Assembly (NCBI RefSeq): GCF_002929225.1 | Contig: NZ_PISM01000018.1 | Coordinates: 558,001-622,000 of the forward strand | DNA from: Stutzerimonas kunmingensis | GTDB lineage: Bacteria; Pseudomonadota; Gammaproteobacteria; Pseudomonadales; Pseudomonadaceae | Length of the DNA stretch: 64,000 bases | Direction of reading: 5' to 3' | Part shown: piece by piece, positions 17,237-25,510 of the stretch | How the letters are laid out: the number at the start of each line of letters is the position of its first letter | Position numbering within the stretch: the stretch's first letter is position 1 | The notes under the pieces: generated by a model | What the model was told of the DNA's origin: nothing | What the model saw: the letters and a program-made list of their open reading frames with translations, nothing else | Database searches by the model: none | Made by a program: the position numbers and the translations under genes

Positions 17237-18150
17237 TGCTGCGGCTCCGGGTCGTCGCCGATCACCAGCAGGCTCAGGCTGACGGCGATGGAGAGTGTCG
17301 CCGCGGCCTCGATGACGACGATCAGCGGCTTGGCCCAGCCGGTCGGGTACTGCAACCAGCCATCGCCAAACCAGGCGCAGGCTGCTGCCACCGCGACGAA
17401 CAGCAGCAGGCCGATCAGCACCAGCAGGCGCAGCGGCCAGAAGCCCCAGCGCAACGCCGGCAACGCACCGGCCAGACGCAGCAGGACGATGCCGGAGGCC
17501 AGCAGCGCGCCGGCCTGGAAGGCACCGCCGGGCGAGGCGGCACCGCGCCAGAGTACATAGCCGCCGGCCAGCACCAGCAGCGGCGCGAGTGTTCGGCCCC
17601 AGGCGCGCAGCATAGGCCAGGGCTCGCTCAGCTGCGGCTGCAGCGATCCGAGCTGCCGAGCACCGAGCAGGGCCAGGAGCAGGACGGCCAGCTCGAGCAA
17701 GGTGTCCCAGGCGCGGAAATTGAGCAGCACCGCCGTGACCGGATGCTCGACGCCGCTCTGCGCCAGCGCGGCATCGATCTGCGTCGGCACGCTCGGTTGC
17801 AGTTCGGCCAGCGGCGCTAGCTGCGGCAACACCATCAGCAGGAGCGGCAGCACCACCGCCACCGCGGCCAGACGCCGGTGGCGCGACAGCTGCGGCTCGC
17901 TGCCGGCCCGTGGCTGGCGCGCCAGCGCGGCGAACAGCAGCACACCGGTCAGCCCGGCGCCGATGGCGGCCTCGGCCAGCGCCAGGTCGGCCGCGCCCAG
18001 TCGCGCCCAGACCAGCGCCAGCACCAGACCGAAGGCGATGAACAGCAACACGCCGGCATACAGCTGGCGCACATGCAGCGCGCCACCGGCCAGACCGAGC
18101 AGCAACAGGCCGAGGACCGCATCCAGCAGCCAGTCAGTCATCGCCGTCAT
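17233..18150 (-). CDS. Fused antiporter subunit: MrpA C-terminal (MbhD/MbhE) domains plus MrpB
   Basis: A 305-residue membrane protein. Residues about 10-80 (LLLLGLAGGALHVRQLYAGVLLF, DLALAEAAIGAGLTGVLLF) match the MbhD/DUF4040 region normally found at the C-terminus of MrpA. Residues about 135-165 (VLLNFRAWDTLLELAVLLLAL) match the MbhE region. Residues about 185-300 (VLAGGYVLWRGAASPGGAFQAG) match MrpB/MnhB. No full-length MrpA is present in the operon, so this fusion supplies those parts. Starts at 18150 or 18141 both overlap the upstream mrpG-like gene. Confidence 0.8.
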   Translation of the reverse strand: MTAMTDWLLDAVLGLLLLGLAGGALHVRQLYAGVLLFIAFGLVLALVWARLGAADLALAEAAIGAGLTGVLLFAALARQPRAGSEPQLSRHRRLAAVAVVLPLLLMVLPQLAPLAELQPSVPTQIDAALAQSGVEHPVTAVLLNFRAWDTLLELAVLLLALLGARQLGSLQPQLSEPWPMLRAWGRTLAPLLVLAGGYVLWRGAASPGGAFQAGALLASGIVLLRLAGALPALRWGFWPLRLLVLIGLLLFVAVAAACAWFGDGWLQYPTGWAKPLIVVIEAAATLSIAVSLSLLVIGDDPEPQQ

Positions 18151-18427
18151 CCTCGTCGGACTGACGAGCCAGCAGCTGACAGGCGGTGGCGCCGGAGGCC
18201 AGCACCAGCAGCCAGATCAGCAGCATCTGCGCGACTTCCAGCACGCCGCCGGCGCGCAGCGACAGGCCGGCGACTACCAGGCCGAGGCCGAGGGTGTCGG
18301 CCTTGGTCAGCGCATGCAGGCGACTCAGGGTATCGGGAAAGCGCAGCAGGCCGATGCTGCCGGCAGCGAAGAACCCCAGCCCACCGGCCAGCAGCAGCCA
18401 GCTGAAGAGGTCGAGCAGTTCACTCAT
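18134..18427 (-). CDS. Na+/H+ antiporter subunit G (MnhG/MrpG)
   Basis: A 97-residue three-helix membrane protein. GSIGLLRFPDTLSRLHALTKADTLG is the hallmark of MrpG/PhaG. The acidic C-terminal tail (SDEDDGDD) is cytoplasmic. It overlaps the upstream mrpF-like gene by eight bases and lies in the E-F-G order typical of mrp operons. Confidence 0.9.
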   Translation of the reverse strand: MSELLDLFSWLLLAGGLGFFAAGSIGLLRFPDTLSRLHALTKADTLGLGLVVAGLSLRAGGVLEVAQMLLIWLLVLASGATACQLLARQSDEDDGDD

Positions 18428-18671
18428 GGCGGCTACGTCGCAGCAGCTGTACCAGAGCGGCGCTGATCATCGCCGCCAACAGCGCCAGCACCAGCGCCGC
18501 ATCGCGCAGTGCCGGCGAGCCATGCCACTGCGCCAGCACCAGCAGCAGCGCCGTGCCGGTGGTGCCGAACAGCTGCACGGCAAGCAGCCGGTCGACCCGC
18601 CGCGGGCCGAGCAGTACGCGCCACAGGCCAATGATCAGGGTCAGCAGCAGAAGTGCGCAGAACACTGCCAT
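18420..18671 (-). CDS. Na+/H+ antiporter subunit F (MnhF/MrpF)
   Basis: An 83-residue three-helix membrane protein of the MrpF family, recognisable from GLWRVLLGPRRVDRLLAVQLFG and the hydrophobic third helix. The start is the ATG at 18671, overlapping the TGA of the upstream mrpE-like gene (TGATG), which suggests translational coupling. Confidence 0.87.
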   Translation of the reverse strand: MAVFCALLLLTLIIGLWRVLLGPRRVDRLLAVQLFGTTGTALLLVLAQWHGSPALRDAALVLALLAAMISAALVQLLRRSRHE

Positions 18672-19162
18672 CAAGGCCGCCCATCCACGCCAAGCAGCCG
18701 CTCCAGGCGCCGTTCCAGTTCGGCCACGGTGGCTTGCCAGGGCAGGCGCTCATCCAGCACGTGCACACGCATCTCGTCGGCATCGACTCGCGACGCCAGG
18801 GTCCCGGGCAACAGCCCGACCATCGCCGAGAGCAACAGGCGCACCCGCGGCGACTGGCTGGTGAGCGGATAGGGATGCCACGCCGGCTGCAGCGGACAGC
18901 GTGGCTGCAGCGCACGCCGCGCCACGTCCCAGCCACCGAGCAGCATGTGCTTGAGAAAGAAGCCGAGAAACGCCGGCAGCGCCGCCAGGCGCAAGGTCAT
19001 CGGGCGCAGGCCGAGCCAGAGGCTCAGCGCGACGGCCAGGGTGATCGTCGGCACACCCAGCACCCAGCCCTGCCCGGCAGCGAACAGTGCCCAGAGTGCG
19101 GTGTAGAGCAGTGACCAGAAGAGTGCGTCGGTGGCTCCGCGACGCCATGCGGCCTGAGTCAT
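18671..19162 (-). CDS. Na+/H+ antiporter subunit E (MnhE/MrpE), first gene of operon
   Basis: A 163-residue membrane protein of the MrpE family. After the N-terminal helices come HPYPLTSQSPRVRLLLSAMVG and LLPGTLASRVDADEMRVHVLD, the family hallmark, where a soluble C-terminal part begins. The start at 19162 is fixed by AAGGAGG seven bases upstream; the open frame extends another 22 codons without a ribosome site. It heads the eight-gene operon E-F-G-(A'B)-C-D-D-D. The 159-bp gap upstream should hold the promoter. Confidence 0.88.
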   Translation of the reverse strand: MTQAAWRRGATDALFWSLLYTALWALFAAGQGWVLGVPTITLAVALSLWLGLRPMTLRLAALPAFLGFFLKHMLLGGWDVARRALQPRCPLQPAWHPYPLTSQSPRVRLLLSAMVGLLPGTLASRVDADEMRVHVLDERLPWQATVAELERRLERLLGVDGRP

Positions 19163-19321
19163 CACAACCTCCTTGGCATTCCGATCTTTGTTACAAGTCG
19201 AGGCCAAGAGTTCGCCGCTGTCCACCAAACACCGCGAAGAGCCTTGTATCAGCAGATTGCCGTTCGGCCTGGCCAGCGGTGCTGCACCGCCTGTTTCTCC
19301 CAGCTGCGGCGCGTGGCAGGC

Positions 19322-19975
19322 TCAGCACAGGTGTCTCAGGAACCAGTCACCGGCCAGCCGTGCCACCTCTTCCAACGTGCCGTGCTCCTCGAACAGATGC
19401 GTCGCGCCAGGCACCATCACCAGCTGATGCACGCACTGCAGGCGTGCAGCCGCCGCTCGGTTCAGCTCCAGCACTTCGAGGTCGCCGCTGCCGACGAGGA
19501 ACAGCGAGGCCGCCTTGACCCGCGCCAGCGACAGATCCGCCAGGTCGACCCGGCCGCCACGCGAGACCACCGCGGCGATGTCCGCCGGACGCGAAGCCGC
19601 GGTGGTCAGCGCCGCAGCGGCGCCGGTGCTGCTGCCGAACAGACCGATGCGCAGCTCGTGCAAGCGCGCATCGCTGCTCAGCTGGTCGACCACGCCACTG
19701 AGGCGCTGACTGAGCAGCGGGATGTCGAAACGCAGCTGGCGAGTGATCTCGTCGATGGGTTGCTCGTGCTTGGTGAGCAGATCGAAGAGCAAGGTCGCCA
19801 ACCCCATTTCGTTGAAGCAATGCGCCACGCTGCGGTTGCGCGGGCTATGCCGGCTGCTGCCGCTGCCGTGGACGAACACCACCAGACCGGTGGCCGCAGG
19901 CGGCAGGCACAGCTCGCCGTGCAGGCGTGCCTTGCCGAGCGTGAAGCGCATGGGTGTCACCGCAAGCGCGGTCAT
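19322..19975 (-). CDS. Alpha/beta hydrolase (dienelactone-hydrolase-like)
   Basis: A 217-residue soluble hydrolase. VVFVHGSGSSRHSPRN is the oxyanion-hole region, LFGSSTGAAAAL the nucleophile elbow with serine, and GATHLFEEHGTL the likely catalytic histidine. The start overlaps the stop of the upstream phosphoribosyltransferase gene by ATGA, so the two are translated together. Fusions of these two domains into one protein occur in other bacteria (from memory), implying a joint but unknown function. Confidence 0.85.
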   Translation of the reverse strand: MTALAVTPMRFTLGKARLHGELCLPPAATGLVVFVHGSGSSRHSPRNRSVAHCFNEMGLATLLFDLLTKHEQPIDEITRQLRFDIPLLSQRLSGVVDQLSSDARLHELRIGLFGSSTGAAAALTTAASRPADIAAVVSRGGRVDLADLSLARVKAASLFLVGSGDLEVLELNRAAAARLQCVHQLVMVPGATHLFEEHGTLEEVARLAGDWFLRHLC

Positions 19976-20640
19976 GCCGCCTGCCCTCCCTGGGTCCACG
20001 CGCGCTGCAGCAGCTCCACCACCTGACGGTCGGGGGTCTGCTCGAAATGCTCGTACCAGCGGCCGATGGCATACAGGTCATGGGGTACATGCAGGCAGAC
20101 GACGCGATCCGCCAGTTTTTCCAGCTGCGCGATGCTCTGCGCAGCCGCCACCGGCACCGCAACGGTGATGCACGTCGCGCCCAGGTGGCGCACCGCCTGC
20201 ACCGCGGCGCGCATGGTCGCGCCGGTCGCCAGCCCGTCGTCCACCAGGATCACGGCACGCCCGGCGATGAGCGGCGGCGGTCGTTCACCGCGATAGGCCT
20301 GTTCGCGCCGCTGCAGCTCGTGGGTTTCCTGGGCGATGGTGCCGTCGATCTCGGCCCTGGAGACGTGGATGTACTGCACGATGTCGTCGTTCATCACACG
20401 CACGCCGCCGCTGGCGATGGCGCCCATAGCCAGTTCGCGATTGCCCGGCGTGCCGAGTTTGCGCACAACCAGAATGTCCAGCTCGAGGCCCAGCCGCTGT
20501 GCCACCTCGAATGCTACCGGCACACCGCCGCGCGGCAATGCCAGGACCAGCGCATCGCGCCAGTCGGCATCCTCCGCCAGGCGCTCGGCCAGCGCCACAC
20601 CTGCCTGGACTCGATCGTAAAAGGGGATCTTGAAGGTCAT
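19972..20640 (-). CDS. Phosphoribosyltransferase-family protein
   Basis: A 222-residue protein with the type I PRTase fold. LALPRGGVPVAFEVA is the flexible-loop region, and VILVDDGLATGATMRAA the PRPP-binding motif. Its substrate is unknown; members of this group are often called putative PRTases and paired with hydrolases, as here. The start at 20640 is set by AAGGAGCC before the ATG. The frame is open further upstream but without a ribosome site. Divergent from the NspS-like gene. Confidence 0.85.
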   Translation of the reverse strand: MTFKIPFYDRVQAGVALAERLAEDADWRDALVLALPRGGVPVAFEVAQRLGLELDILVVRKLGTPGNRELAMGAIASGGVRVMNDDIVQYIHVSRAEIDGTIAQETHELQRREQAYRGERPPPLIAGRAVILVDDGLATGATMRAAVQAVRHLGATCITVAVPVAAAQSIAQLEKLADRVVCLHVPHDLYAIGRWYEHFEQTPDRQVVELLQRAWTQGGQAA

Positions 20641-20902
20641 GGCAGGCTCCTTGGTTCCGGCACGGGCTGTATTGGAGTCTGGCTCAAGAATCGAGTGCCG
20701 GCAGGCCATCTGCGACGAACAACCCGTTTGACTGCCGGGCTTCGCGCACCGCCGATCGGAACGGATGTGGCCAAGATTACAAATTCGTTGCCGCCGGCCC
20801 TCTGACGCCATTAAAGTGCCATCACCCGTTGCCGATAACCCGGGCAGACCCGTCGAATGTGCTGCCACTGCGACGGCGGCCAATGCCTGGGATGGATGAT
20901 CA

Positions 20903-21988
20903 ATGACCGAGAAGAACAACAAACCGGCGCCATGGCGTATGCGCAGCACCCTGCTGATGACGGTCAGCCTGCTGTTTCCCTCAACTCCCGTGCACGCGGC
21001 CGAACACCTGACGCTGCTAACCTGGGAGGAATACCTCAGCGAAGCGGTGATCGAACGCTGGCAAGCCGAAACCGGGGTCGAGATCAGGCAGATCTACTTC
21101 GATAGCGGCGACAAGCGCGACGAAGTCCTCGCCAAGCCCGAGCATCAGATCGATATCGCCCTGACGGAGCTGATCAGCGCCTCGCGCTTTGGCGCCCGCG
21201 GCCTGCTGGACCCGATCGACGACAAGCAGCTGCCGACGCTGCGTCATGTCCCGCAACGCTGGCGCAACAGCTGCGGGCGCTACGGCGTGCCCTACCTGTG
21301 GGGCACGCTCGGCATCGCCTATCGCAGCGACCGCCTGGAAAGCGCGCCACGATCCTGGAAGGACCTGCTGCAACCGGCTCGCGCCGACGAGCCACACATC
21401 ATCATGATGGAGGACCACGAGGACATCCTCGCCAGTCCGCTGATCCTGCAGAACCATTCGATCAACACCTCGAACAACGACGAACTCAAGGCCGCCTTCG
21501 ATCTGCTCATGGCCCAGTCCAGCGCCGTGCTGACCTACGAGTACGTGATCACTTCACTGCGCAGCCAGCGCTACCTCGACCAGGCCGACATGGCCCTGGC
21601 CTACAGCGGCGACCAGCAGGTGCTCAACGAAGTCGAAGGGGTCGACGGCGAGCCCTGGCGCTACGTAGTGCCCGAAGAGGGCACGCTGCTCTGGGTCGAT
21701 TGCCTGTCGATACCGACCGGCACCGCGAAGAAGGCGCTGGCGCGGCGCTTCCTCGACTTCCTCCAGCAGCCGGAAATCGCCGCCCTGAATGCCGCCGATC
21801 TGGGCGTCGCCACACCGAACGCTGCGGCGCGGGCACTGCTGCCGGCGGATATCCGCGCGGATTCGACCATCTACCCGGCGGAAGCGGTACTGGAGAGAAG
21901 CCAGGTCTACGAGACGCGACCGCTGGAGGGCACGCAGACGCGGCGGCGCATCATCAGTGCACTGATCAACGCCCATGACGCTAGGTAA
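20903..21988 (+). CDS. Periplasmic polyamine-binding-type protein, NspS-like
   Basis: A 361-residue exported protein with a signal peptide at about residues 13-33 (ending VHAAEH). The mature part has the PotD/PotF fold: LTLLTWEEYLSEAVIERW at the N-terminus, VPYLWGTLGIAYRSD in the first lobe and DMALAYSGDQQVL at the hinge. No ABC permease or ATPase gene is nearby. Instead it overlaps by 14 bases a membrane GGDEF-EAL gene, the arrangement of nspS-mbaA in Vibrio cholerae, where NspS binds norspermidine or spermidine and controls MbaA. A sensory rather than transport role is inferred. Confidence 0.75.
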   Translation: MTEKNNKPAPWRMRSTLLMTVSLLFPSTPVHAAEHLTLLTWEEYLSEAVIERWQAETGVEIRQIYFDSGDKRDEVLAKPEHQIDIALTELISASRFGARGLLDPIDDKQLPTLRHVPQRWRNSCGRYGVPYLWGTLGIAYRSDRLESAPRSWKDLLQPARADEPHIIMMEDHEDILASPLILQNHSINTSNNDELKAAFDLLMAQSSAVLTYEYVITSLRSQRYLDQADMALAYSGDQQVLNEVEGVDGEPWRYVVPEEGTLLWVDCLSIPTGTAKKALARRFLDFLQQPEIAALNAADLGVATPNAAARALLPADIRADSTIYPAEAVLERSQVYETRPLEGTQTRRRIISALINAHDAR

Positions 21989-24371
21989 ACGCACGCTGCT
22001 GGTGATCTTTCCGGTCATTCTGATCATCCAGCTGGTTGCCTCGACCACCGCCTACCTGACCCAGCGCGCCTCGCTGCTGGGGCTGGAGCAGGCGCGCCTG
22101 GAGCAGCAGCTCTCGGCGCTGACCTCCGCCTACCTGGACTATGAGGCGTTCAATCGCAGCGTGCTCTACTCGATCATGGATAGCGAGGCGCTGCTGCTGT
22201 TCCTGCGCGAGTCGGACACCGACTTTCGCAACGACACCCTCGGGCTGCGCATCCAGCAGAGCATCCGCTCGCTATCCAATACCGAGCTGACCTTCGTTTC
22301 CCTCGCCGTCGTGCAGCCCGATGGCAGGCCGGCCTACTACTTCGAAAGCAGCCTGTCGCCATTCGCCTCGATGAATGCGAGCCAGCAGCGTATCGTCAGC
22401 GAAGCCAGACGGTCTTCGGCATCCGGCAACACCCTCTACGTCGAGCAGGCCAATGACGACCCGCTGCTGATGAACGCCGACTTCATCCTGCCGGCCTCCA
22501 GCAGCCGGCCACTGCCAAGCCAGCGCGCCGAGGCCTTCGCCATTCAGCTGGCGGTGCGCCCGGAGCGCTTCCTCAAGCTCAAGCGCAGCCTGGAAAGCGA
22601 ATACGGTGCGCCTGTCGAAATCTCCGACGAGCCGTTGCCGGCGGTCGCCGGGTTGTCCGCCGGGGTTTCGCTGTCGCGTTCGCTGCATGCTCGGCTGACA
22701 CCGGCGTCGCACTACACCGCCGAGCGCCTGCAGACCCTGGGGCTCGCCTTCATCGCCGGCGGCGCGCTTATTTGCCTGATCTCCATCGGCCTGCTGCTGT
22801 GGCTGATCCGCCGTTCCATTACCGGCCCCATCAGCCAGCTGGACGACCAGCTCACCGACCTGCTGCTGTGCAAGCGCGACGCGCTCGACGAGCCGACCGA
22901 TGGCGGCGAGATCGGCCGGCTGACGGTGAACATGAAGACCCTGCACGACCGCAACACCGAGGCGCTGCAACGCATCCGCGAAATATCCTGGGAGGACAGC
23001 CTGACCCAGGTCAGCAACCGGGCGCACTTCGGCGTGCTGGCCAATGCCATGTACGAGCAGTGCATGCGCAAGCACAAGCGGCTGGCGCTGCTGTTTCTCG
23101 ATCTGGACAACTTCAAGCAGGTCAACGACCAGCACGGCCACGATGCCGGCGACGCTCTGCTGCGAATCTTCGCCCAGCGTGCCCGCGGCGTGCTCGAACG
23201 GCATCGCACCGACTACCCGCAGACGGAAACGGCCCTGGCGCGCCTGTCCGGCGACGAGTTCGCCATCCTGCTGCTGAGCGAAACCGGCGACGGCGGCCTG
23301 CAGCAACTGTGCGACGCGCTGCTCGGCCTCTGCCGCGGCGGGTTTCGTCTGGAGGATCGCCTGTATCCGGTCAGCGTCAGCATCGGCACCGCCTGCTACC
23401 CGGAAGATGCGGACTCGATCACCCAGCTGCTCACCCGCGCCGACACCGCCATGTACCAGGCCAAGGCCGAGGGCAAGAACACCGCGGTGGCCTTCAGCGG
23501 CGAGCTGGAGCGACGCAACGAGCGAATCCGCCTGATCGAAGACCAGCTGCGCGAGCTCGACGGCGACGACCAGCTGCGCCTGGTCTACATGCCGGCGCTG
23601 GATCGCGAAGGCGCAGTGGTCAGTTGCGAAGTGCTGCTGCGCTGGCATTCACCAATCCTCGGGACGGTATCGCCCGGCGAGTTCATCCCCATCGCCGAGC
23701 GCGCCGGGCTGTTCCCGAAGATTGACAGCTGGGTCATCGATCATGCACTGGCGGAGTACCCGAAGCTGGTGCAGCTGTTCGGCGAAGGGGTGCTGCTGGC
23801 GATCAACGTGTCCTCCGCGCAGCTCAACGACGACCGCATCTGCCGCTACCTGGTCGAGCGCGCCGCACACCATGGCGTCGCGCCGGGCCGAATCGAGATC
23901 GAGCTGACCGAGACCTACGCCGCCGAGCTGTGCAAGAACACCATGGAAGTGGTCCAGGCCATTCGCCGCGCGGGCTTCCGCGTCGCCATCGACGACTTCG
24001 GCGTCGGCTATACCTCGATCCAGCAGCTGCTCGAGTACCCCGCCGACACCATCAAGCTGGACATGGCGATCATCACGCGGCTGACCCGCCCGGAAATGCA
24101 GCAGAGCCTGAGTGCCCTCATCGCCTTCTGCCACGCCCAGGGCAAGCGCGTGAATGCCGAGGGCGTCGACAACATGGAAAAACAGTCGGCACTGCTGCAG
24201 GCCGGCTGCGACCTGTTCCAGGGCTACCTGATCTCGCCGCCGCGCTCGCTGGCGGCACTGGAGGACTGGATGGCGGTACGCAACCGCGCCCAGGGCGCGC
24301 TGCGTCTGGAACAGCTGACGCCATCGGCTAGCCCGCTAGCCAACCCGGCAGCAGTCAGCAGCGACTACTAG
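21975..24371 (+). CDS. Membrane GGDEF-EAL c-di-GMP enzyme, MbaA-like
   Basis: A 798-residue protein. A membrane helix at about residues 8-28, a periplasmic domain of about 220 residues, a second helix at about 255-277, a HAMP-like linker, a GGDEF domain (about 335-505) and an EAL domain (about 520-770). The cyclase motif reads SGDEF, with no RxxD inhibitory site at the expected place. The EAL domain starts CEVLLRW and retains ELTET and DDFGVGYTS, so phosphodiesterase activity is likely. The periplasmic domain probably receives the NspS-like protein encoded just upstream. V. cholerae MbaA shows the same organisation. Confidence 0.82.
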   Translation: MTLGKRTLLVIFPVILIIQLVASTTAYLTQRASLLGLEQARLEQQLSALTSAYLDYEAFNRSVLYSIMDSEALLLFLRESDTDFRNDTLGLRIQQSIRSLSNTELTFVSLAVVQPDGRPAYYFESSLSPFASMNASQQRIVSEARRSSASGNTLYVEQANDDPLLMNADFILPASSSRPLPSQRAEAFAIQLAVRPERFLKLKRSLESEYGAPVEISDEPLPAVAGLSAGVSLSRSLHARLTPASHYTAERLQTLGLAFIAGGALICLISIGLLLWLIRRSITGPISQLDDQLTDLLLCKRDALDEPTDGGEIGRLTVNMKTLHDRNTEALQRIREISWEDSLTQVSNRAHFGVLANAMYEQCMRKHKRLALLFLDLDNFKQVNDQHGHDAGDALLRIFAQRARGVLERHRTDYPQTETALARLSGDEFAILLLSETGDGGLQQLCDALLGLCRGGFRLEDRLYPVSVSIGTACYPEDADSITQLLTRADTAMYQAKAEGKNTAVAFSGELERRNERIRLIEDQLRELDGDDQLRLVYMPALDREGAVVSCEVLLRWHSPILGTVSPGEFIPIAERAGLFPKIDSWVIDHALAEYPKLVQLFGEGVLLAINVSSAQLNDDRICRYLVERAAHHGVAPGRIEIELTETYAAELCKNTMEVVQAIRRAGFRVAIDDFGVGYTSIQQLLEYPADTIKLDMAIITRLTRPEMQQSLSALIAFCHAQGKRVNAEGVDNMEKQSALLQAGCDLFQGYLISPPRSLAALEDWMAVRNRAQGALRLEQLTPSASPLANPAAVSSDY

Positions 24372-25042
24372 ATGGAATCCTCCTCGGCAGCCCCGGCAGG
24401 ATTGGCGCGCGTCGACATGGCGAGGATTTCCGGCACCACGTCGCGCGCGAACACATCGTGCAGCCGGCGCAGCTCGGCGAACGGGTCGGGATGATGGTCG
24501 ACGCGGATATCCCACAGCGGGTACTCCTCGTTATCGACCACATACACCGTTGCCGATGACTCGCCATGGCGATCGCCGCCCTGGGCATCGCCGGCGGCGA
24601 TCGCCTCCATCAAACGCTCCACCAGCGGCAGGTGTGCGCTGCGCTCATAGGCTTCGCAGGCGGCCTCCAGCACCTCGCGCCCCTTGAGCCGGTTACCCTG
24701 CACACAGAACTGTTCGCCGGCGATCGAGCCCGCCCAGGGCAGGCACTTCTCTCCAGTCCAGCAGGCCGTGCGGCCCTTGCTGTCGATCACCGCGCACTGG
24801 CGCTGGCTCATACAGGGATCGGTGCACCGCAGCCGCTCCAGCACCTCGGCCGCCGGGCTGAACTGGCGCAGGAAACGCAGGCCGTCGATACCCAGGTACG
24901 GATTGATCTGTGCCTGGGTCGCCACCGCCCCCACATGGGCCGCCGCGTGGGTCAACAACTTGCCCACCGCGGGCATCGCCGTGGCCGCGGCCACGCCGAA
25001 CTGACCGGTGCGCGGGCAGCGGGCGATGATGGAAAAGGTCAT
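24368..25042 (-). CDS. DUF1028 (Ntn-hydrolase-like) protein
   Basis: A 224-residue protein opening MTFSIIARCPRTGQFGVAAAT, the DUF1028 hallmark, followed by VGAVATQAQINPYLGIDGL and GRTACWTGEKCLPW. The family has an Ntn-hydrolase fold; roles in amidohydrolysis have been proposed but not proven. It overlaps the end of the MbaA-like gene by four bases tail to tail and lies 67 bp downstream of a cytochrome c gene on the same strand. Confidence 0.82.
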   Translation of the reverse strand: MTFSIIARCPRTGQFGVAAATAMPAVGKLLTHAAAHVGAVATQAQINPYLGIDGLRFLRQFSPAAEVLERLRCTDPCMSQRQCAVIDSKGRTACWTGEKCLPWAGSIAGEQFCVQGNRLKGREVLEAACEAYERSAHLPLVERLMEAIAAGDAQGGDRHGESSATVYVVDNEEYPLWDIRVDHHPDPFAELRRLHDVFARDVVPEILAMSTRANPAGAAEEDSI

Positions 25043-25109
25043 GGGCGTGCTCTCTGGATTCGTCAGGGCTTAGGCCCGGGCCGAGCGGCAAACGTTCAGA
25101 GCGGGCGGC

Positions 25110-25448
25110 TCACTCAGGCAATTCGACACTGACCTTGATCGCCGAATACCAGGCCGTGACCGCGGCGATATCCTCGTCACTCAGCCCGGAGGCGATGACG
25201 CTCATCTGCGGATGCTTGCGCTCACCGGAGCGAAAGGCCTGCAGCTGGCACGCCAGGTACAGCTCGCCGTTGCCGGCCAGGTTCGGTGCATCGGCGACCG
25301 TGGCGATGCCATCGATGCCGTGGCACGCGGCGCACATCTTGGCCTTGGTCTTGGCAGCGGTCAGATCGGCCGCCAGCGCCGGAAGGCAGGCGCTGCCCAC
25401 CAGCAATGCCAGCACCAGGAATAGCCACCGCTTGAAATCCATCGACAT
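25110..25448 (-). CDS. Periplasmic class I cytochrome c
   Basis: A 112-residue exported protein. The signal peptide covers about residues 5-26 (ending ALAAD). The heme site is CAACH at about residues 39-43, and the distal methionine is probably in the HPQMSVIASGLSDEDI stretch. The size fits a small soluble electron carrier. It lies 62 bp after a PQQ-type sugar dehydrogenase gene, so it is a plausible electron acceptor for it. GAGGATTT precedes the ATG. Confidence 0.88.
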   Translation of the reverse strand: MSMDFKRWLFLVLALLVGSACLPALAADLTAAKTKAKMCAACHGIDGIATVADAPNLAGNGELYLACQLQAFRSGERKHPQMSVIASGLSDEDIAAVTAWYSAIKVSVELPE

Positions 25449-25510
25449 GCAGAAATCCTCGAATGACGCCGGCTACCGCGAACGGCAGCCCGGCGCAGCG
25501 GCAAAGCGGC

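Noticed and set aside
12395..19162. Respiratory complex I or hydrogenase-4 operon
   Set aside because: No hydrophilic NADH, quinone or hydrogenase subunits are present, while MrpE, MrpF and MrpG are.
20641..20902. Regulatory RNA or riboswitch in the 262-bp divergent gap
   Set aside because: No conserved aptamer-like motif or strong terminator stem could be seen.
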